Shown: positions 13,401 to 20,964, counted from the stretch's first letter. The stretch: DNA of 64,000 nucleotides from Sipunculus nudus (GCA_026874595.1 CM049320.1:36180214-36244213), one strand, 5' to 3'. A program made the numbers and translations. Notes: a model not told the origin generated them from the letters alone.

Positions 13401-16400
13401 TGTACGCTTTCCCAAAAGGATGTCAGGCAGTTGCACCAAGAAAAAACACATAACATTTATAAAAAGAGCCAGAAAGAGAACAATTGGGGCTCTTGTGTAG
13501 AATACGATAGCCGGGCGGAATGCGACCTCCTGTTCAAACAAGTTATCTCATACCAGTCTGGAACAGGTATAATGCTCCATCCCTTCCCTGACGCATTAAG
13601 GCAACTCTGTTCCGCCTGGTTGGCAAGAGTAAACTGTCAAATGGATCAACAAGCCCGAATGCTCACAGTGTTAAAGAAAAACAATATCACGGTAGGTTAC
13701 GAAACGTGGAATTCAACGCGTTTGATAATGGACGTTTGTGTGTCAGGTTACACGTACCCATCTGACCCGGGCGGTTGGTTACCAGAAGAGTGTTTAAACC
13801 ACATGGTGCACGTTGTGCTGCGAACTCAACCCTCCCCGTTACAGGAACGTGTGTTAGTGCAGGCACATTTGAGCTTGCATGTGTGCATGCAGGAGGTCAC
13901 GCACGGCAACGTTGACAACCCACGTTCACATTACAGCTTTGCTCACATTGACGACGTGTACGCAACCAAACCGCCCGGTGTTCCTTTGGTTGCTGTTGTG
14001 GCAAATTCCACAAGTTTAGGTTTCACGCGACTAATGCGGAAACCCGAGCCAAATACGTGTTCTAGCCTTTACGAAATTATCGGACCCGTCTCTGCGTGGA
14101 TGCATATCCGAGAACAGTCTGATGGCCACAACGAATTAGACGCCGCAGCAGACCACATGTCCGTAGTGCGTCCATTATTGTCAGAAGACACTGTTATGTT
14201 TCTGAATGACCCAAGTACTTTCCAAACGCAATGTACTATATTTCAACAGTTTTTCAAGGCACGCGGAGAACACGATATCGCTTTGAGTACTAGAGAGGGT
14301 GCGCGTTACGAAGGGAACTGGTTGTTCACATGTACAAACGAAAACGACTGTTACACAGTGCCGCAATGTGACATGGACACAATATTTTGTTGCACGACAG
14401 GGTTAGCGCAAGCCGCCGGACGACAGGACAATTCGTCAGAACACATCACAGTGGAAGCCGCCTTGCCGTTCAGTCGTGAACCCCTGGATCGTATTACGAC
14501 AAAACAAACTGTTTCCGTCACGGACCTAATTCCGAACGATGGCACCAGTAAAACATCTGGTTTATACAAGGTCGCGCGGCACGTGTTCAGGGTACTCGAA
14601 TGCGTATATCCGTTTATCACGCGACAAACATTGGAAGCATTGAAGGCTGAGCATGGACGTCAGACAGGTGTTGAGACGCGGTCAGATGGCGTCAAGGGAT
14701 GGTGGATCAGCTCACAAAAAGCCCAGGAGACATGGCACTGCCTGTGGGTGTACGGGATCAGGTTCTGTCTGGCCATGAAAAAAGTGAATTCCGCCAGGGC
14801 AATAAACGGTGAGCAAGACGTCGGGCCCTGGGGCGAATTGCCGACCTTTTTTAACGTGTGTGGGAGACCCGTCTACAATTTGAAAGACAAAGATCTCTTT
14901 CAATGGGTCAGGATGACGGACAGCATCATTTCGGACACGGGACGGACCTCACACCTTTTCTGGTTGGCAACATGTACGGCAGCTGTCTTCGCGTTTTGCG
15001 GCTCCAATGTGCACTGGGGCCTGAAAGCCTTGCTCGGTAAAACAGGCCTCCACCACTACGTTCTGAGCAAGGATATACCGACGCGATGGTCAACAAACAA
15101 TCAGCCACGATGGGACGACCGTTTGTGCTTGCGTGTTGCCGAAACGCTAAGAGGCTTTATGGCTTATGCAGTGACAGCCGGACGTATGATCGACTCCGAA
15201 GTCTTGGAAACACTGTGGGCACAACACGGCCACGGTGTCGGGTCAGTTTGGGACCACATCTTGGAAGAATACACGCACTTGCCAACGAGATGTGGAAATG
15301 AAAACAATGGTTTTCAATTCGAAGAAAGAGAGGTAGCAATGCATGAAGCAGCAGATATGCAGCGGAGTGTCCTTCAACACGTGTACGGGTTGGACAAGCC
15401 GGAAGAATACGTACAGGATGGCTCCAACGTGCGAGCGTATGATGTATCGTGGCCATGCTCGGGTATGAAAAGCAAGGCACAAGGTTGGTGCCGATTTGAC
15501 GTCATCCTCTTTTCGCTCGTCACGGGTATACCATTGGCCACGTGTTACGACACCGTGGCCGGCAGCAAAATACCTTTTCATCGCGAATGGACCAATTCCA
15601 CTTACAACCCAAACGTGGATAGCATCATCGATCCGGCTTCTGCTTACCCTGCCCCTCTCACGGCGGACACCTGCCCAACAGATATACTCCGGTACTTCTT
15701 CTCTTTCGACCAAAGCGCCCTGCCCTTGTTTGCTGCACTTCCGAGGTCGTCCGCGTCTAGCAGCACTCACGTCCCAGTCAACAAGTACCTGGATGGTTTG
15801 AGGGGTTCGACGTTCATTCCTATAATAAGCGTGCAGATACTTACAGACGGTCGCAACACGGACGGTGGTGAGCGGTTCCTGCCGACGGGGTACGCTGTGG
15901 CAAACGAACACAACGAGAAAGTAAACCAACTGTCGTTTACGTATGGCGAAAGGATATGCGGTCCCGTTGAAGTTGAACGGGGTTGGTTTCGAAGGGTTTA
16001 CAGAGTCCGCACAACAAAGGCGAGCGATGACGCGGGACTCATCCCTTGGTGTGATCGCGGTCACCTGGAGTGTGTTTCGTCGGACCAGCACCCAGAATTC
16101 CCGTTGCAGATGTACACAAACGAAGAAGTTGCAAGGCCCAACGACAATGAAACACAGTTTCGTGTCGACGAACTCTCAGATACAGAACTACAAAATCTAA
16201 ATGTACAGCAACACCATATGACACAGGGACACACAGGGTCAGAAGATGACGGCGTGTCTCTGTTTCACGAGATACAACAGACGGAGGAGTTGCTGAATAG
16301 CAACTCGCGTGATATATCTCCGTTACCTGTCTCACAAACCGCAAGTGATATATCATGCGCAAATATACAATCAAAGTCAGACGATGACGTACAAGAACAC

Positions 16401-17432
16401 CTGCCTCACAGGAAACAACATCGTAGTTACGAATTGTGTGATGACGTAACAATACATGGTAAGATGGGCTCCGGTCCATATGCACAACAAAGGGCAGGCA
16501 TATCTAGGGAAATAACAGAGTCATTTGCTAACATGAGTATAGGAGACATTCGCACTCTATCAGGTACTGCGGAAACACAGAATGTATCATCGGATACATA
16601 TGAGACGGGTGACAGGCAACGATTGAAGAGCCATTCACAGCCAAACCGTCCGTTAATTCATAAATCTAAACACCCAAATACCAGACGGCGTGAAAAAGGG
16701 TTGCGTCTAAAAGATACACAATCCCACGACAACATCATTCCTAACAGAACAAATATACCCGCCAAACCAACCATACATGTATCCATGTTGACCGATCCCG
16801 TCCAAACTGCGCTACAACACATATCTCCATACACAAAGGTCTCTACAGAATCAAAAGTGATTGCGCCACAATATGGAGCCCCTAAAACAAAAGTACCTAC
16901 AGAAACAGGTGTTACTGAGCCACAGTACAGAGCTCCTTACGCAAACGTTTCTACAAAATCAGATGTTACACAATCACAGGAATCCGATACGTTATTGGGG
17001 ATAAGCATCCACACGACTGATGCCAGGGACACCTCATACGTGAAGGATGCAACAGGTGCACGTGAAGACCATCGCAAAAATGTTAAAAATGAGGATACAC
17101 GGAGACAAGGCGTTCAATTCGTCTACGAAGACCAGCCAAGCCGTTCCTACCAGCGGGAGGGTCAACCGTCCACTTTATTCGGTTCACGTGAAATGACGGC
17201 CACACCCCGCTCTCCCAGATCAAGTCGCGAGTTCGTTCCGGTTGACATTCCGGTTGATCGACACGTGGAACACAGGAACATGCACGTACCCACCCCTGGT
17301 GTGCACAAGCATCAGACACAGACCAAAGGCCCTATTCATGATTCGGAACTGTTTACGGTTTTATGTAACACCCTAAACACGATCCGCCAAACACAACCGC
17401 TTGCGATATTACCCCCCCCGAAAAGGCCGTAA
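1497..17432 (+). CDS. Giant tegument protein with OTU-like and herpesvirus deubiquitinase domains
   Basis: This frame encodes 5311 residues from the ATG at 1497; the frame extends upstream only to a TTG at 1398. Residues about 16-130 resemble an OTU protease: DGNSFFRA (33-40) and GYDVLI (122-127), but Ser36 replaces the catalytic Cys and Gly122 the catalytic His. A disordered, charged region follows, with an Ala/Glu-rich coiled coil near residues 415-465. Residues about 1250-1450 match the herpesvirus tegument ubiquitin-specific protease pattern, with Gln1282-Cys1283 in KQCVPNC and Asp1407-Ser-His1409. The middle is strongly helical with three repeated modules. The C-terminus is disordered and ends in a proline-rich PPPKRP-type tail. 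By family knowledge the large tegument protein (UL36 type) binds the capsid and carries the viral deubiquitinase. At 5311 residues it is far longer than HSV UL36, which has a little over 3100. Confidence 0.82.
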   Translation: MARQTADPKPMSREEWDEQLQNTGWTRKNVIRDGNSFFRAVAILMNGMHEGQHGRLRQVVRDHTGNNELQDGVEPGNDAVRAISHKYDCHVNVLRTTGDIRLLTSLARSRKPSITLVHTEAGYDVLIPTSEQAKVQPQSCSPPRAIDMYADEASSLLADLDKEWARFMHRMQTSASTRQERSGGLDERPITGPLREEQHRRHLPSISANAAGGSADQMCTDEHVTAGGERGEAMSTEETADKTEIRKRRMTSTASRTNAPSRPQSGSVTDDQPVSGSKSKRKKCTKPKTPAQAPQMDTTTTSETQTHSDPAPETRDATTQEAVQKGPEPDPQVLFNEVKNMHAELQPAWSPIKSIRAVSPPAMSQINDETDRNVDDDNAAQQLLGQLTMLGAQIPASSSNQDETDFDMMTGEMSLAATELARLQAAEADTERAIREAAQATAERAKLEAAIAAAEIELRQSEAGVQQVADGVYQQGGTGQPNRVPGDTADDTRELTLPTETADHMGHQNVYCAEQCEGGIDLNDILSELFGDGQSNDQGVQTQPADQGASGSVHYQHPFTEDTTFSLPSFDGEDDRKQQDDPVRKTPSDTSNVSSSTGVNTQQRLVTGSSIGQEARGEEGQLSKSDTDETESAVATIIAALEHDERHEEKKVTGDTVNGFVPCPATADGGGTSHHIEQHETDKQESIQEGKAHSTDTTVTQDPPYHSDTAHGTPMRRGQEDILQMAMNQCDILSASDICPDNVPTAPSVTDLGENAGAEHVAPSVSAVPGDTADTDIPSEHPQHVGENEAPEQDANQHLRTVGETATPVAHTGGAEAARRIADGSPDTGACKKETRGRKGHKSVLKPSNQHSTADKQKEALRKTARRLKRNSVRLSTKILQPRVIHPTPVPDFPKRRPRRQLRVAHVDHPYSKPPGSADEPKCIRKKRLGQRRRASSAQNDRPCQLSSRPADDTVTTPSGSEKAGERPTAADTAGHAKNAEQTTHEENTSGARGESDQMDTTACEQRETSAEECGEMEGDDSAPSTSGDYPTRVMLCDTFEDIKTREYFQLDKGGMYSVDMTLCRPQTPNPSADHVSLLAPRVRDSHTVTGAPFMQTEETQDGQEQDDASSVSLTERIQNMPATFEQSMDDSDASDDTLEQHMDESSECEGNVPISVTTMDESDGTVEDEGGVNDARRVPVNTQGKTVASRGDRPCDTETANEGRGSDKQRDMPRSDRPDETRSSSGGPPRHASQKDTTGKDASNTDACDIPPGHPVITKCVTGSFHQGDHQHFLSFSVGKQCVPNCAVALIRCSIEDPETWTTSTLDDILDAGDQLYYSIKGYPVEDAGYVCLDELPETIDCFSRSFSVVSYMYRSDLINRNDFRNTYRTLRMALCDDKGYLSSILILQDCAIAVMQKGSKYYVFDSHSRDMRGKVTPTGTSVLLGFDILAEAIKHITNLAYTLKVNGYESRLYSITENRVDAPVREQTDPVAPVHSTPRADTPVDTQQSDRVDETREEDVASACNTGADEKMEEQDVAASEQHSGQSGAEEMEDVQGDITREETTEEDVATRPAQEQPDDGAGQPNPASACNTGAEADMEEQDVAAYEQHSGPSETEEMEDVQGDITRDEQTPPRSGEGDPGVDDLNTSTRKKLHIKSQPGKASNNRGRPSKGVTHGKMDEHAASLVKRYEEAVKVYNERRDTLAHFCAICTSKVVGNIEEVEEMKQKLTMLKTKALRARTNIPSLQGVDIPLIVKKKVERKHKINIMPNTAKATKALDKAETEAAKREKKENDQTIADMRAGLLNELRDPSVTYDDVKRNESKYQHVLPITPAEEKDAKSTVEAWMTNMADYIEYALIHIEKKAEESPSMLAEPPRGVPGIFWLHKETDTQVATGRALLEMYRVLRASAVDHNKTLIDMVDQLKAWLENASLQCVHDKIRACLETWYELDASVLDERVDAMLGQIMPQLRLMRLRIRSGTSGDDEKSLRRMKIKITCMQDDLRELLRSVYESAAQYRATSKKNGQWHNTLTETEKKLQRELKQIEQDIAAVSARVVSLPQLRKSHRRRMNVPLTPLTETEPIEGPPSAPETASVRENPSDEVNNDRHENDPLTRDEARRILTEKNTPMQVRIATIAQRCPEVKKWNTRVSKAKDDYASHKRHLEEIIKRCMGTECSSCTEAASFIQTIDELEGDGQSLRRTTKNVLMKDHGIPAGIWDELRVIAEVYAIPDLPDTEKVRTKLRAQLEKLSKQEKDAERKQLLQLVKSGQLEYARARNVVQSLLPLQKDDVSFGKQAVEVWVNNVVKDVEIALSDYEQSCPPGCDAPPEKLPCYICLLEKPDSTGAELQELLGVCKDVYNASHNDSREDKLNRLIAWARQPGTKPILKGLRCCFKNVWNAESEELEKQINEHVSRVDEMFRNVDASYTSDECNRKNVTLLEEHIEKVSQVKKSLSWCEDKAAAWLQRLGGNQDQPFDVKGCRSDGLKKILQLLNAKNDKANALIGKLQGWKTAEHVQAQTASSPGQSSTVRGTGDDELIARTHAAQTTAAETAAAETAWLKEVLVATEQYNTSTEKTRAWIQACKTFQFENTRDIDMYKKELDQQVGVLDIHNSTLDKLRRGNCVVDGTLVASKDTTFWGNKEKEQIRFKKTEPITRTQIEEAKRVMQTKRKELEAKEKRQRREEIVRDLTASGTLTDVTSNLAQYMDTIYPLTKEEVTDLCLHCSHWTDRLTEDVERLAHAYTSGLDDGTSQDAPRCIADEVPAVFGLLEHMCSDNSDKKQQYQRKRKEAETLLEIYQNLRAEQCARDTDNASRIQFLTERAWRETTPKRTSNVLLHCIIQVFNEWTDQTVRDCTETVRGSASAIQASSEDIESFSKDGMHHLITTWDQTGLDQANNQLRDSQKRLNDTLNALTAAKAAAGTHWNKGDGGFAKKLHEADKSINAAIHQIQLLNVRAEHLRQKTDMDNKHTGSDHGEPADHVTEAYNKLLTTGLSEKANLPDTILQHVNRCGPTDEVTRMLDSLFRHLARVLECPTRLQDQVRFGTQLGVKQLGTSDIPLAKRLYRLVDIVAARTGTRTTYRQELEAGHVVISGIESAGNAISHMITDRLKQSVENLYPQTPAWTSVTANLDRLHNMMEMHDMEHTKRSCMADMFETKLKYVETAAQEATTNVDNSFQSVSYALYSLRHIQNELNMLKQEIAKEPDSVNKQERVGKAEKMLKQRYISHLRKKLEGVIKDILKDAIQEMQDILVNYHLTDEHVHYQCIAHRTCNVRELLNRCYQLLQENAHWGGTDGMFTTGGTGNNVMTLLKQLKPDDVKWFDGLVGLLNKSVDATLGSTKNLAQSIRRWAFEQGEKILRSEIPADSRLDPTEDVPDLREWLDKASRMGERVQSSLSTVSWILQSQEYQYVYDLVAGTLTAFQTLALQITGSSYQTALKYADNFKQSVHAIVDRIRNDISSGHQLIVAETALFHGQPCDDVTVAGKGISVNLHNIIRHTGELQDILQDAMTIIYSFRYAHTWLIQTVYPSWNRTQSAIQDSLQRLQNEVSTYIPQYILDAWIKQLDDKSSQLFLDWLQAKIHTETQVSTHLHTCYGTRNFMHESANTQQQIIQLTKRAVDKEHDRRTTLIENNVSACKEFLQRKVNEQNRNPDTDGLRNGIKTLIDKCIRTVERHCEHGKLIIQCILTSCKWYEHICNRYMDDTRALMGKKYTEEMSHSQTGNMRSVPDIMSCVVEQLVADIEEDVTQRMLILADKLHLDLISLHTEQMTYHANALSVHHTLGCLASLMVFSLFDMQQQQLHDYTHVEGRLTECRRSVQQAVQMSVAIMEYTEQNLRNLLQHDSIPFGTVGSYKADVQNKREELSRMMIEAEDAFSRLQHTWPSTTEIRINITENVSLQVLNEVYNTCKTRIDAYQAFLELIQRATHLDTPDERRECEESWWCDGMVVRERLMTAFVRHVSHDDTDDKENLKRVRVWLDNIPKVYKCTLSQKDVRQLHQEKTHNIYKKSQKENNWGSCVEYDSRAECDLLFKQVISYQSGTGIMLHPFPDALRQLCSAWLARVNCQMDQQARMLTVLKKNNITVGYETWNSTRLIMDVCVSGYTYPSDPGGWLPEECLNHMVHVVLRTQPSPLQERVLVQAHLSLHVCMQEVTHGNVDNPRSHYSFAHIDDVYATKPPGVPLVAVVANSTSLGFTRLMRKPEPNTCSSLYEIIGPVSAWMHIREQSDGHNELDAAADHMSVVRPLLSEDTVMFLNDPSTFQTQCTIFQQFFKARGEHDIALSTREGARYEGNWLFTCTNENDCYTVPQCDMDTIFCCTTGLAQAAGRQDNSSEHITVEAALPFSREPLDRITTKQTVSVTDLIPNDGTSKTSGLYKVARHVFRVLECVYPFITRQTLEALKAEHGRQTGVETRSDGVKGWWISSQKAQETWHCLWVYGIRFCLAMKKVNSARAINGEQDVGPWGELPTFFNVCGRPVYNLKDKDLFQWVRMTDSIISDTGRTSHLFWLATCTAAVFAFCGSNVHWGLKALLGKTGLHHYVLSKDIPTRWSTNNQPRWDDRLCLRVAETLRGFMAYAVTAGRMIDSEVLETLWAQHGHGVGSVWDHILEEYTHLPTRCGNENNGFQFEEREVAMHEAADMQRSVLQHVYGLDKPEEYVQDGSNVRAYDVSWPCSGMKSKAQGWCRFDVILFSLVTGIPLATCYDTVAGSKIPFHREWTNSTYNPNVDSIIDPASAYPAPLTADTCPTDILRYFFSFDQSALPLFAALPRSSASSSTHVPVNKYLDGLRGSTFIPIISVQILTDGRNTDGGERFLPTGYAVANEHNEKVNQLSFTYGERICGPVEVERGWFRRVYRVRTTKASDDAGLIPWCDRGHLECVSSDQHPEFPLQMYTNEEVARPNDNETQFRVDELSDTELQNLNVQQHHMTQGHTGSEDDGVSLFHEIQQTEELLNSNSRDISPLPVSQTASDISCANIQSKSDDDVQEHLPHRKQHRSYELCDDVTIHGKMGSGPYAQQRAGISREITESFANMSIGDIRTLSGTAETQNVSSDTYETGDRQRLKSHSQPNRPLIHKSKHPNTRRREKGLRLKDTQSHDNIIPNRTNIPAKPTIHVSMLTDPVQTALQHISPYTKVSTESKVIAPQYGAPKTKVPTETGVTEPQYRAPYANVSTKSDVTQSQESDTLLGISIHTTDARDTSYVKDATGAREDHRKNVKNEDTRRQGVQFVYEDQPSRSYQREGQPSTLFGSREMTATPRSPRSSREFVPVDIPVDRHVEHRNMHVPTPGVHKHQTQTKGPIHDSELFTVLCNTLNTIRQTQPLAILPPPKRP
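6007..6329 (+). repeat. Two direct repeats of about 120 bp, 201 bp apart, inside the tegument gene
   Basis: A stretch at 6007-6128 (encoding ACNTGADEKMEEQDVAA onward) recurs at 6208-6329 with few changes. Both units encode an acidic segment with MEEQDVAA, EQHSG and EEMEDVQGDITR. The 201-base period keeps the reading frame. The repeats lie in the low-complexity linker between the protease domain and the helical modules. Confidence 0.85.
6470..10330 (+). repeat. Three diverged tandem modules of about 430 residues within the tegument protein
   Basis: Three successive segments of the tegument protein share an order of motifs. Each has a helical lead-in, then a Lys/Glu-rich stretch, then a line of the type 'PLT/PIT-x-EE...W' (near nucleotides 6930-6980, 8290-8345 and 9570-9630), then a Pro-rich turn (PPRGVPGIF, PPEKLPCYI, IADEVPAVF) followed by a long helix. 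Spacing is about 1.3-1.4 kb. Boundaries are approximate, because the similarity was seen by eye and is low. Confidence 0.55.
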
Positions 17433-17498
17433 TCTGAACGACGAGTACGACCTTATCCGGCTTTACATGAGCGACGAATGAGGTGATCATTAACATAA

Positions 17499-17568
17499 AA
17501 TAAAAACAACAACACCTGATCTGTATGAGATAACAACCAACATCAGAAATATTAAATAGTAATTTATT
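17499..17568. terminator. Convergent polyadenylation signals
   Basis: AATAAA at 17499-17504 lies 67 bases after the tegument stop codon. TTTATT at 17563-17568 (AATAAA on the minus strand) lies 46 bases beyond the stop of the leftward NTPase gene. The two transcripts therefore converge in the 17433-17613 gap. Confidence 0.7.
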
Positions 17569-17613
17569 ATCTGATAGTCTGCCGCATGTTTAAGTGGTTC
17601 ATCCTCTTTTTAC

Positions 17614-18474
17614 CTAACTGTCCGTGCTATGCAAAGCATCTGTTATACTGAAAGTGGTGGTCGCAGAAGGGGGCATGGCCCACCACGTTTGGACGACTCC
17701 TCCCGCCTCGTAATTTCCGATGAGGATCTGTATTTGTGGGAAACGTTGAAACAGCAACATGTGGCGTGTGGGAAGCAGATGAACATCATCCATGACGACT
17801 ACATGAAAAAAATGGGTGGCACATAATTTCAGAAGAACGGGATAAGGGACGTCTGCGCAGGTCAACCCATTGTAATCACCGTTTGAACACATGAAGTTGT
17901 ATATGTGTTGCCACATACCATTGGCCAGGCGGACAATGTCATCAGGCGTAAATGCGGAGTACTGCCAATATACAGAGTCAGCTGAGGGAACGTGGTCTTT
18001 ACACACGTGGACGGTGTCATAATCAAGCAGAAACGCCATAAATGTTTCAAATACCAGCCTTGTTGGCGCGGGCGGGTTAACCATCGATAGTATGAGGCGT
18101 TTAATGGTTAAACGTTGGTCGTGGTGCAGGTGGTTATCCGTGGCCCCGTCAAGCACTTGGTCTAATGGTAATATGGTAACGTTCTTCGGACAGACGGCCT
18201 TGAGACGCCGCCATGTATCAGAACACCTTACAATCCACAGGAAACGGAAACGTGGTTCCGCCCAGGCCTTCTCCATCACGGCTACGGATTTACCACAGCC
18301 GTCTTCCCCGATAACATGGATGCGGTCCCCAGGCTGAAACCGGTGTTCCAGCACAGCCGTTTGGTCCCTTGTCAGTTTATGTGATGTTGTGTGTGACACA
18401 ACCTTACGCAGAAGTCGCCTGCCCTGAAACTCACCAGGACGCCCATGCGTCGTGTTCAACGTAGAACTCATCAT
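17614..18474 (-). CDS. SF1-helicase-like NTPase, N-terminal half only
   Basis: This 286-residue protein starts at an ATG (18474). Residues 33-42 (KLTRDQTAVL) look like the Q motif that precedes the P-loop in superfamily 1 helicases. They are followed by a Walker A motif, GEDGCGKS (56-63), with Lys62. A Walker B-like VVVMDDVHLL carries Asp229-Asp230, and ILIGNYEAGG afterwards may be a remnant of motif III. The second RecA-like domain of a true helicase (motifs IV-VI) is absent because the protein ends there. It could bind or hydrolyse nucleotide but is unlikely to be a complete helicase by itself. Herpesvirus UL5 helicases are about three times longer. It is transcribed convergently with the tegument gene. 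Confidence 0.6.
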   Translation of the reverse strand: MMSSTLNTTHGRPGEFQGRRLLRKVVSHTTSHKLTRDQTAVLEHRFQPGDRIHVIGEDGCGKSVAVMEKAWAEPRFRFLWIVRCSDTWRRLKAVCPKNVTILPLDQVLDGATDNHLHHDQRLTIKRLILSMVNPPAPTRLVFETFMAFLLDYDTVHVCKDHVPSADSVYWQYSAFTPDDIVRLANGMWQHIYNFMCSNGDYNGLTCADVPYPVLLKLCATHFFHVVVMDDVHLLPTRHMLLFQRFPQIQILIGNYEAGGVVQTWWAMPPSATTTFSITDALHSTDS

Positions 18475-18660
18475 CCTTCCGGCGTGTTGTGATGTACCAC
18501 GAAACCGAGTCTATGCTGACGTCACTCACGTCGTGCATTACAAATACGGGTAGCATTCTCAGGACAGGGTATCACATGTACGATGAAAAACGCGACGACT
18601 AGATATGTTGCATGTGGAATAAATTCAAATGATAAAAAAATGCATTGTGTTGGTATCGTG

Positions 18661-18670
18661 TTTATTTATT
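18661..18670 (-). terminator. Overlapping polyadenylation signals
   Basis: TTTATTTATT holds two overlapping AATAAA signals on the minus strand, 50 bases beyond the stop of the 719-residue gene. Confidence 0.65.
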
Positions 18671-18719
18671 CAAGTAACATGTGTGTTTTTGTGTTTCGGC
18701 ATTGCGACGTGCCAAACAT

Positions 18720-20879
18720 TTAGATAACACGCGCCTCAAACGTGGCACCGGGAGGGATGATCAAAGCTCCGTCTTCTGTCCTGTTGCTGCTTGGGTTCAC
18801 ACCGGTGGCCCTCAGTGCAACGGCAACGGGGGTTACGCTGAATATTTCATCGTACAAGGCGGAAGCTGTTCTTATGATCTCGTGTAACATAGCCTGTGCA
18901 CATGTTATGCGGGAAGACAAATCCCTGTCTTCGTAAACATCCATGTCAGCTCCTGGGTTCATGACATCTTTGAATGCGTAAAGCTGTGTTTTTTGCACTA
19001 TAACAGGATCTGCCGTTTGACCCTCATCGTAGCCTGCCGGTTGGTTAGCTGGGGCGTCAATAAGGTTAGGAGCATCAAAACCCGGGTCACAGATTGCCAC
19101 ATTTGATTCCAGGTTCCCGTCTTCCAGGCAGCACTCTTCGGCAAGGCTTCTGAGCGCCGAACCACAGACGTTGTTGCACATACGCAGTTGGTTCGCCAAA
19201 ATACAGACAAGGCGCACGCTGTTGGCCAGAGACGGTTGCCTGCGGGAGAACGACTGTTCGTCTTTGGAAGGGGGGTGGAACAGCTTGTCGAAGTGATGCG
19301 ATATCTGGTAGTGCCCGTAAGCACAGATGGCATCGACATGCTCCGCCTCGAGCCGATCCCACCGCCGTAGCACCCCCGGTTTCGGGTCATCGTCGTAAGG
19401 CAGATCTTCCCCAAACCCCGACTCCGGCATTATTACAGGAGGTTGCACGCACAAGTAGGCACCCATGTGGGTGTTGATGTCATCCGGGCCGTTGTTGACT
19501 AGCTCCACTATGCACACGTCACGTTGGCGCACGTTAGCTTTCGCTTTCATTCGCGTTTCCCTGCACTGCTGCCAAGCAGTGGCATACGTCGAGAAATCAC
19601 TAGGGTTTGTTTCGTCTAAAATAAGGGGTCGGAAAGTGGTACCTTGTGACGTGGTATCAAACTTATAGAAAAAACCAGCCGGCAAAGCCCCGTGCGTCCC
19701 GGCGCCATATGGTTCGAGCTGGTTATGAAGCGTTGTTTGTGGTATAACGCTAGGTAGTTCATTTGTACCAGTCACGAAGCAGTCAAAAAAACTATGTGGG
19801 GTAATGGCGTGACCTGTCATAGAGGACGCCCTGCTCTGTACAACCCTGCCATATACTGGGGGGTTATAGGCATGTGCCAAGCTGCATATTGATGTCCAAA
19901 CGGCTTTCAAACCTGCCCGCAAAGCAAGAGTGTTGGTTGCTTTTTCACTTTCTTTTAGATTTGAATTGGCAGAAAGCGTCTTAAGTGTATTCTTCAGAGC
20001 TGTGGATTCTTTCATCAAACCCCTTTGTGGCATGCCAGGTGCTGACAAAGCAGCATGATCAGGTAGATTGAGATCTCGTACAGCTGCGTCACAGAAGGCA
20101 TAGAACTGCAGCCAACCGTAATGCTTCAACAGTCTTGACAGATGCAGGAGCAAGGTCGGCTCCAGCGTCCGACTGAATGGGTGTTCCCCCAACTCCTCTT
20201 CCATGGTCAAGCGCGTGTTTGAGCTGGCTGCTTTTGCGTACATCATCTTGTCCACGTTCCGCATGACTTTACACACTAAACCCGTCAGCACACCGGTGAA
20301 CACCTCAGGCATCTTAAAGATAGGTACGGTGGCCGGAAACGTCAGGCCGTGCGCGGTCGCCTTGGCAATGCTAACAGGGGGTCCGTATGGGTTGGCGGGG
20401 TCATTCGGGGGTATCTCGTCCTTGTGTGAGTGCCTGTCGTTCGGTGTCAGCAAAGGGTATATCGGCACCAGACAGACCAGATCGTTCACAGAGAGGGTGA
20501 AAGGGCCGCTGTTTCTCATGGTTTTTACCTGGTGCTCGTTCGACGTAACCCGACCAGACTCCATCCCGACACCTGTAGAGCATGTGATGTAGTTACCAGA
20601 AATGTTCAGTCCCCCGTCCCTTCCGTGGACGTTCCACCGGGAAAGGCGTGTGTACTCCACGGGGCTAACGCCGTCGCAGGCCGACAACATCATAGCAGGG
20701 GATGTATCTCCTGTGAGCAATGGAAGTCCCACAACGAAACAGTTTTTATGTATACCCGGGCCATACCCCTGGCTGCCACCGGGCATGGTGCGCACGGGTG
20801 ACAGGTATCCGTATAGATCATGTTTGTCTATACACTTGTTTTCACATGTGAGGTCCAGCCTGTCCCCGGCAGAGGACAT
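18720..20879 (-). CDS. Unidentified 719-residue protein, candidate virion protein
   Basis: A complete 719-residue frame opens with MSSAGDRLDL at 20879. It has no signal peptide or hydrophobic membrane span. The composition is that of a folded soluble protein: many Gly, Asn and Pro turns in the first 180 residues, a helical middle around residues 200-350, and scattered Cys in the last third, including CCLEDGN. I do not recognise a family. A gene of this size with its own polyadenylation signals and an upstream region shared with the divergent 153-residue gene could well be structural, but that is inference. Nothing in the codon pattern sets it apart from its neighbours. Confidence 0.7.
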   Translation of the reverse strand: MSSAGDRLDLTCENKCIDKHDLYGYLSPVRTMPGGSQGYGPGIHKNCFVVGLPLLTGDTSPAMMLSACDGVSPVEYTRLSRWNVHGRDGGLNISGNYITCSTGVGMESGRVTSNEHQVKTMRNSGPFTLSVNDLVCLVPIYPLLTPNDRHSHKDEIPPNDPANPYGPPVSIAKATAHGLTFPATVPIFKMPEVFTGVLTGLVCKVMRNVDKMMYAKAASSNTRLTMEEELGEHPFSRTLEPTLLLHLSRLLKHYGWLQFYAFCDAAVRDLNLPDHAALSAPGMPQRGLMKESTALKNTLKTLSANSNLKESEKATNTLALRAGLKAVWTSICSLAHAYNPPVYGRVVQSRASSMTGHAITPHSFFDCFVTGTNELPSVIPQTTLHNQLEPYGAGTHGALPAGFFYKFDTTSQGTTFRPLILDETNPSDFSTYATAWQQCRETRMKAKANVRQRDVCIVELVNNGPDDINTHMGAYLCVQPPVIMPESGFGEDLPYDDDPKPGVLRRWDRLEAEHVDAICAYGHYQISHHFDKLFHPPSKDEQSFSRRQPSLANSVRLVCILANQLRMCNNVCGSALRSLAEECCLEDGNLESNVAICDPGFDAPNLIDAPANQPAGYDEGQTADPVIVQKTQLYAFKDVMNPGADMDVYEDRDLSSRITCAQAMLHEIIRTASALYDEIFSVTPVAVALRATGVNPSSNRTEDGALIIPPGATFEARVI

Positions 20880-20964
20880 CGCAGCTGTTTCCTGTTAGTG
20901 ACACTATAAAACCGAACCGTTGTTTTTGTTACTGTTGAGTAGTTCGTCCAGTCAGACGTTATCT

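Noticed and set aside
15243-16091. Leftward 282-codon frame inside the tegument gene
   Set aside because: Antisense to the tegument frame, with no promoter or polyadenylation signal and shadow-like composition.
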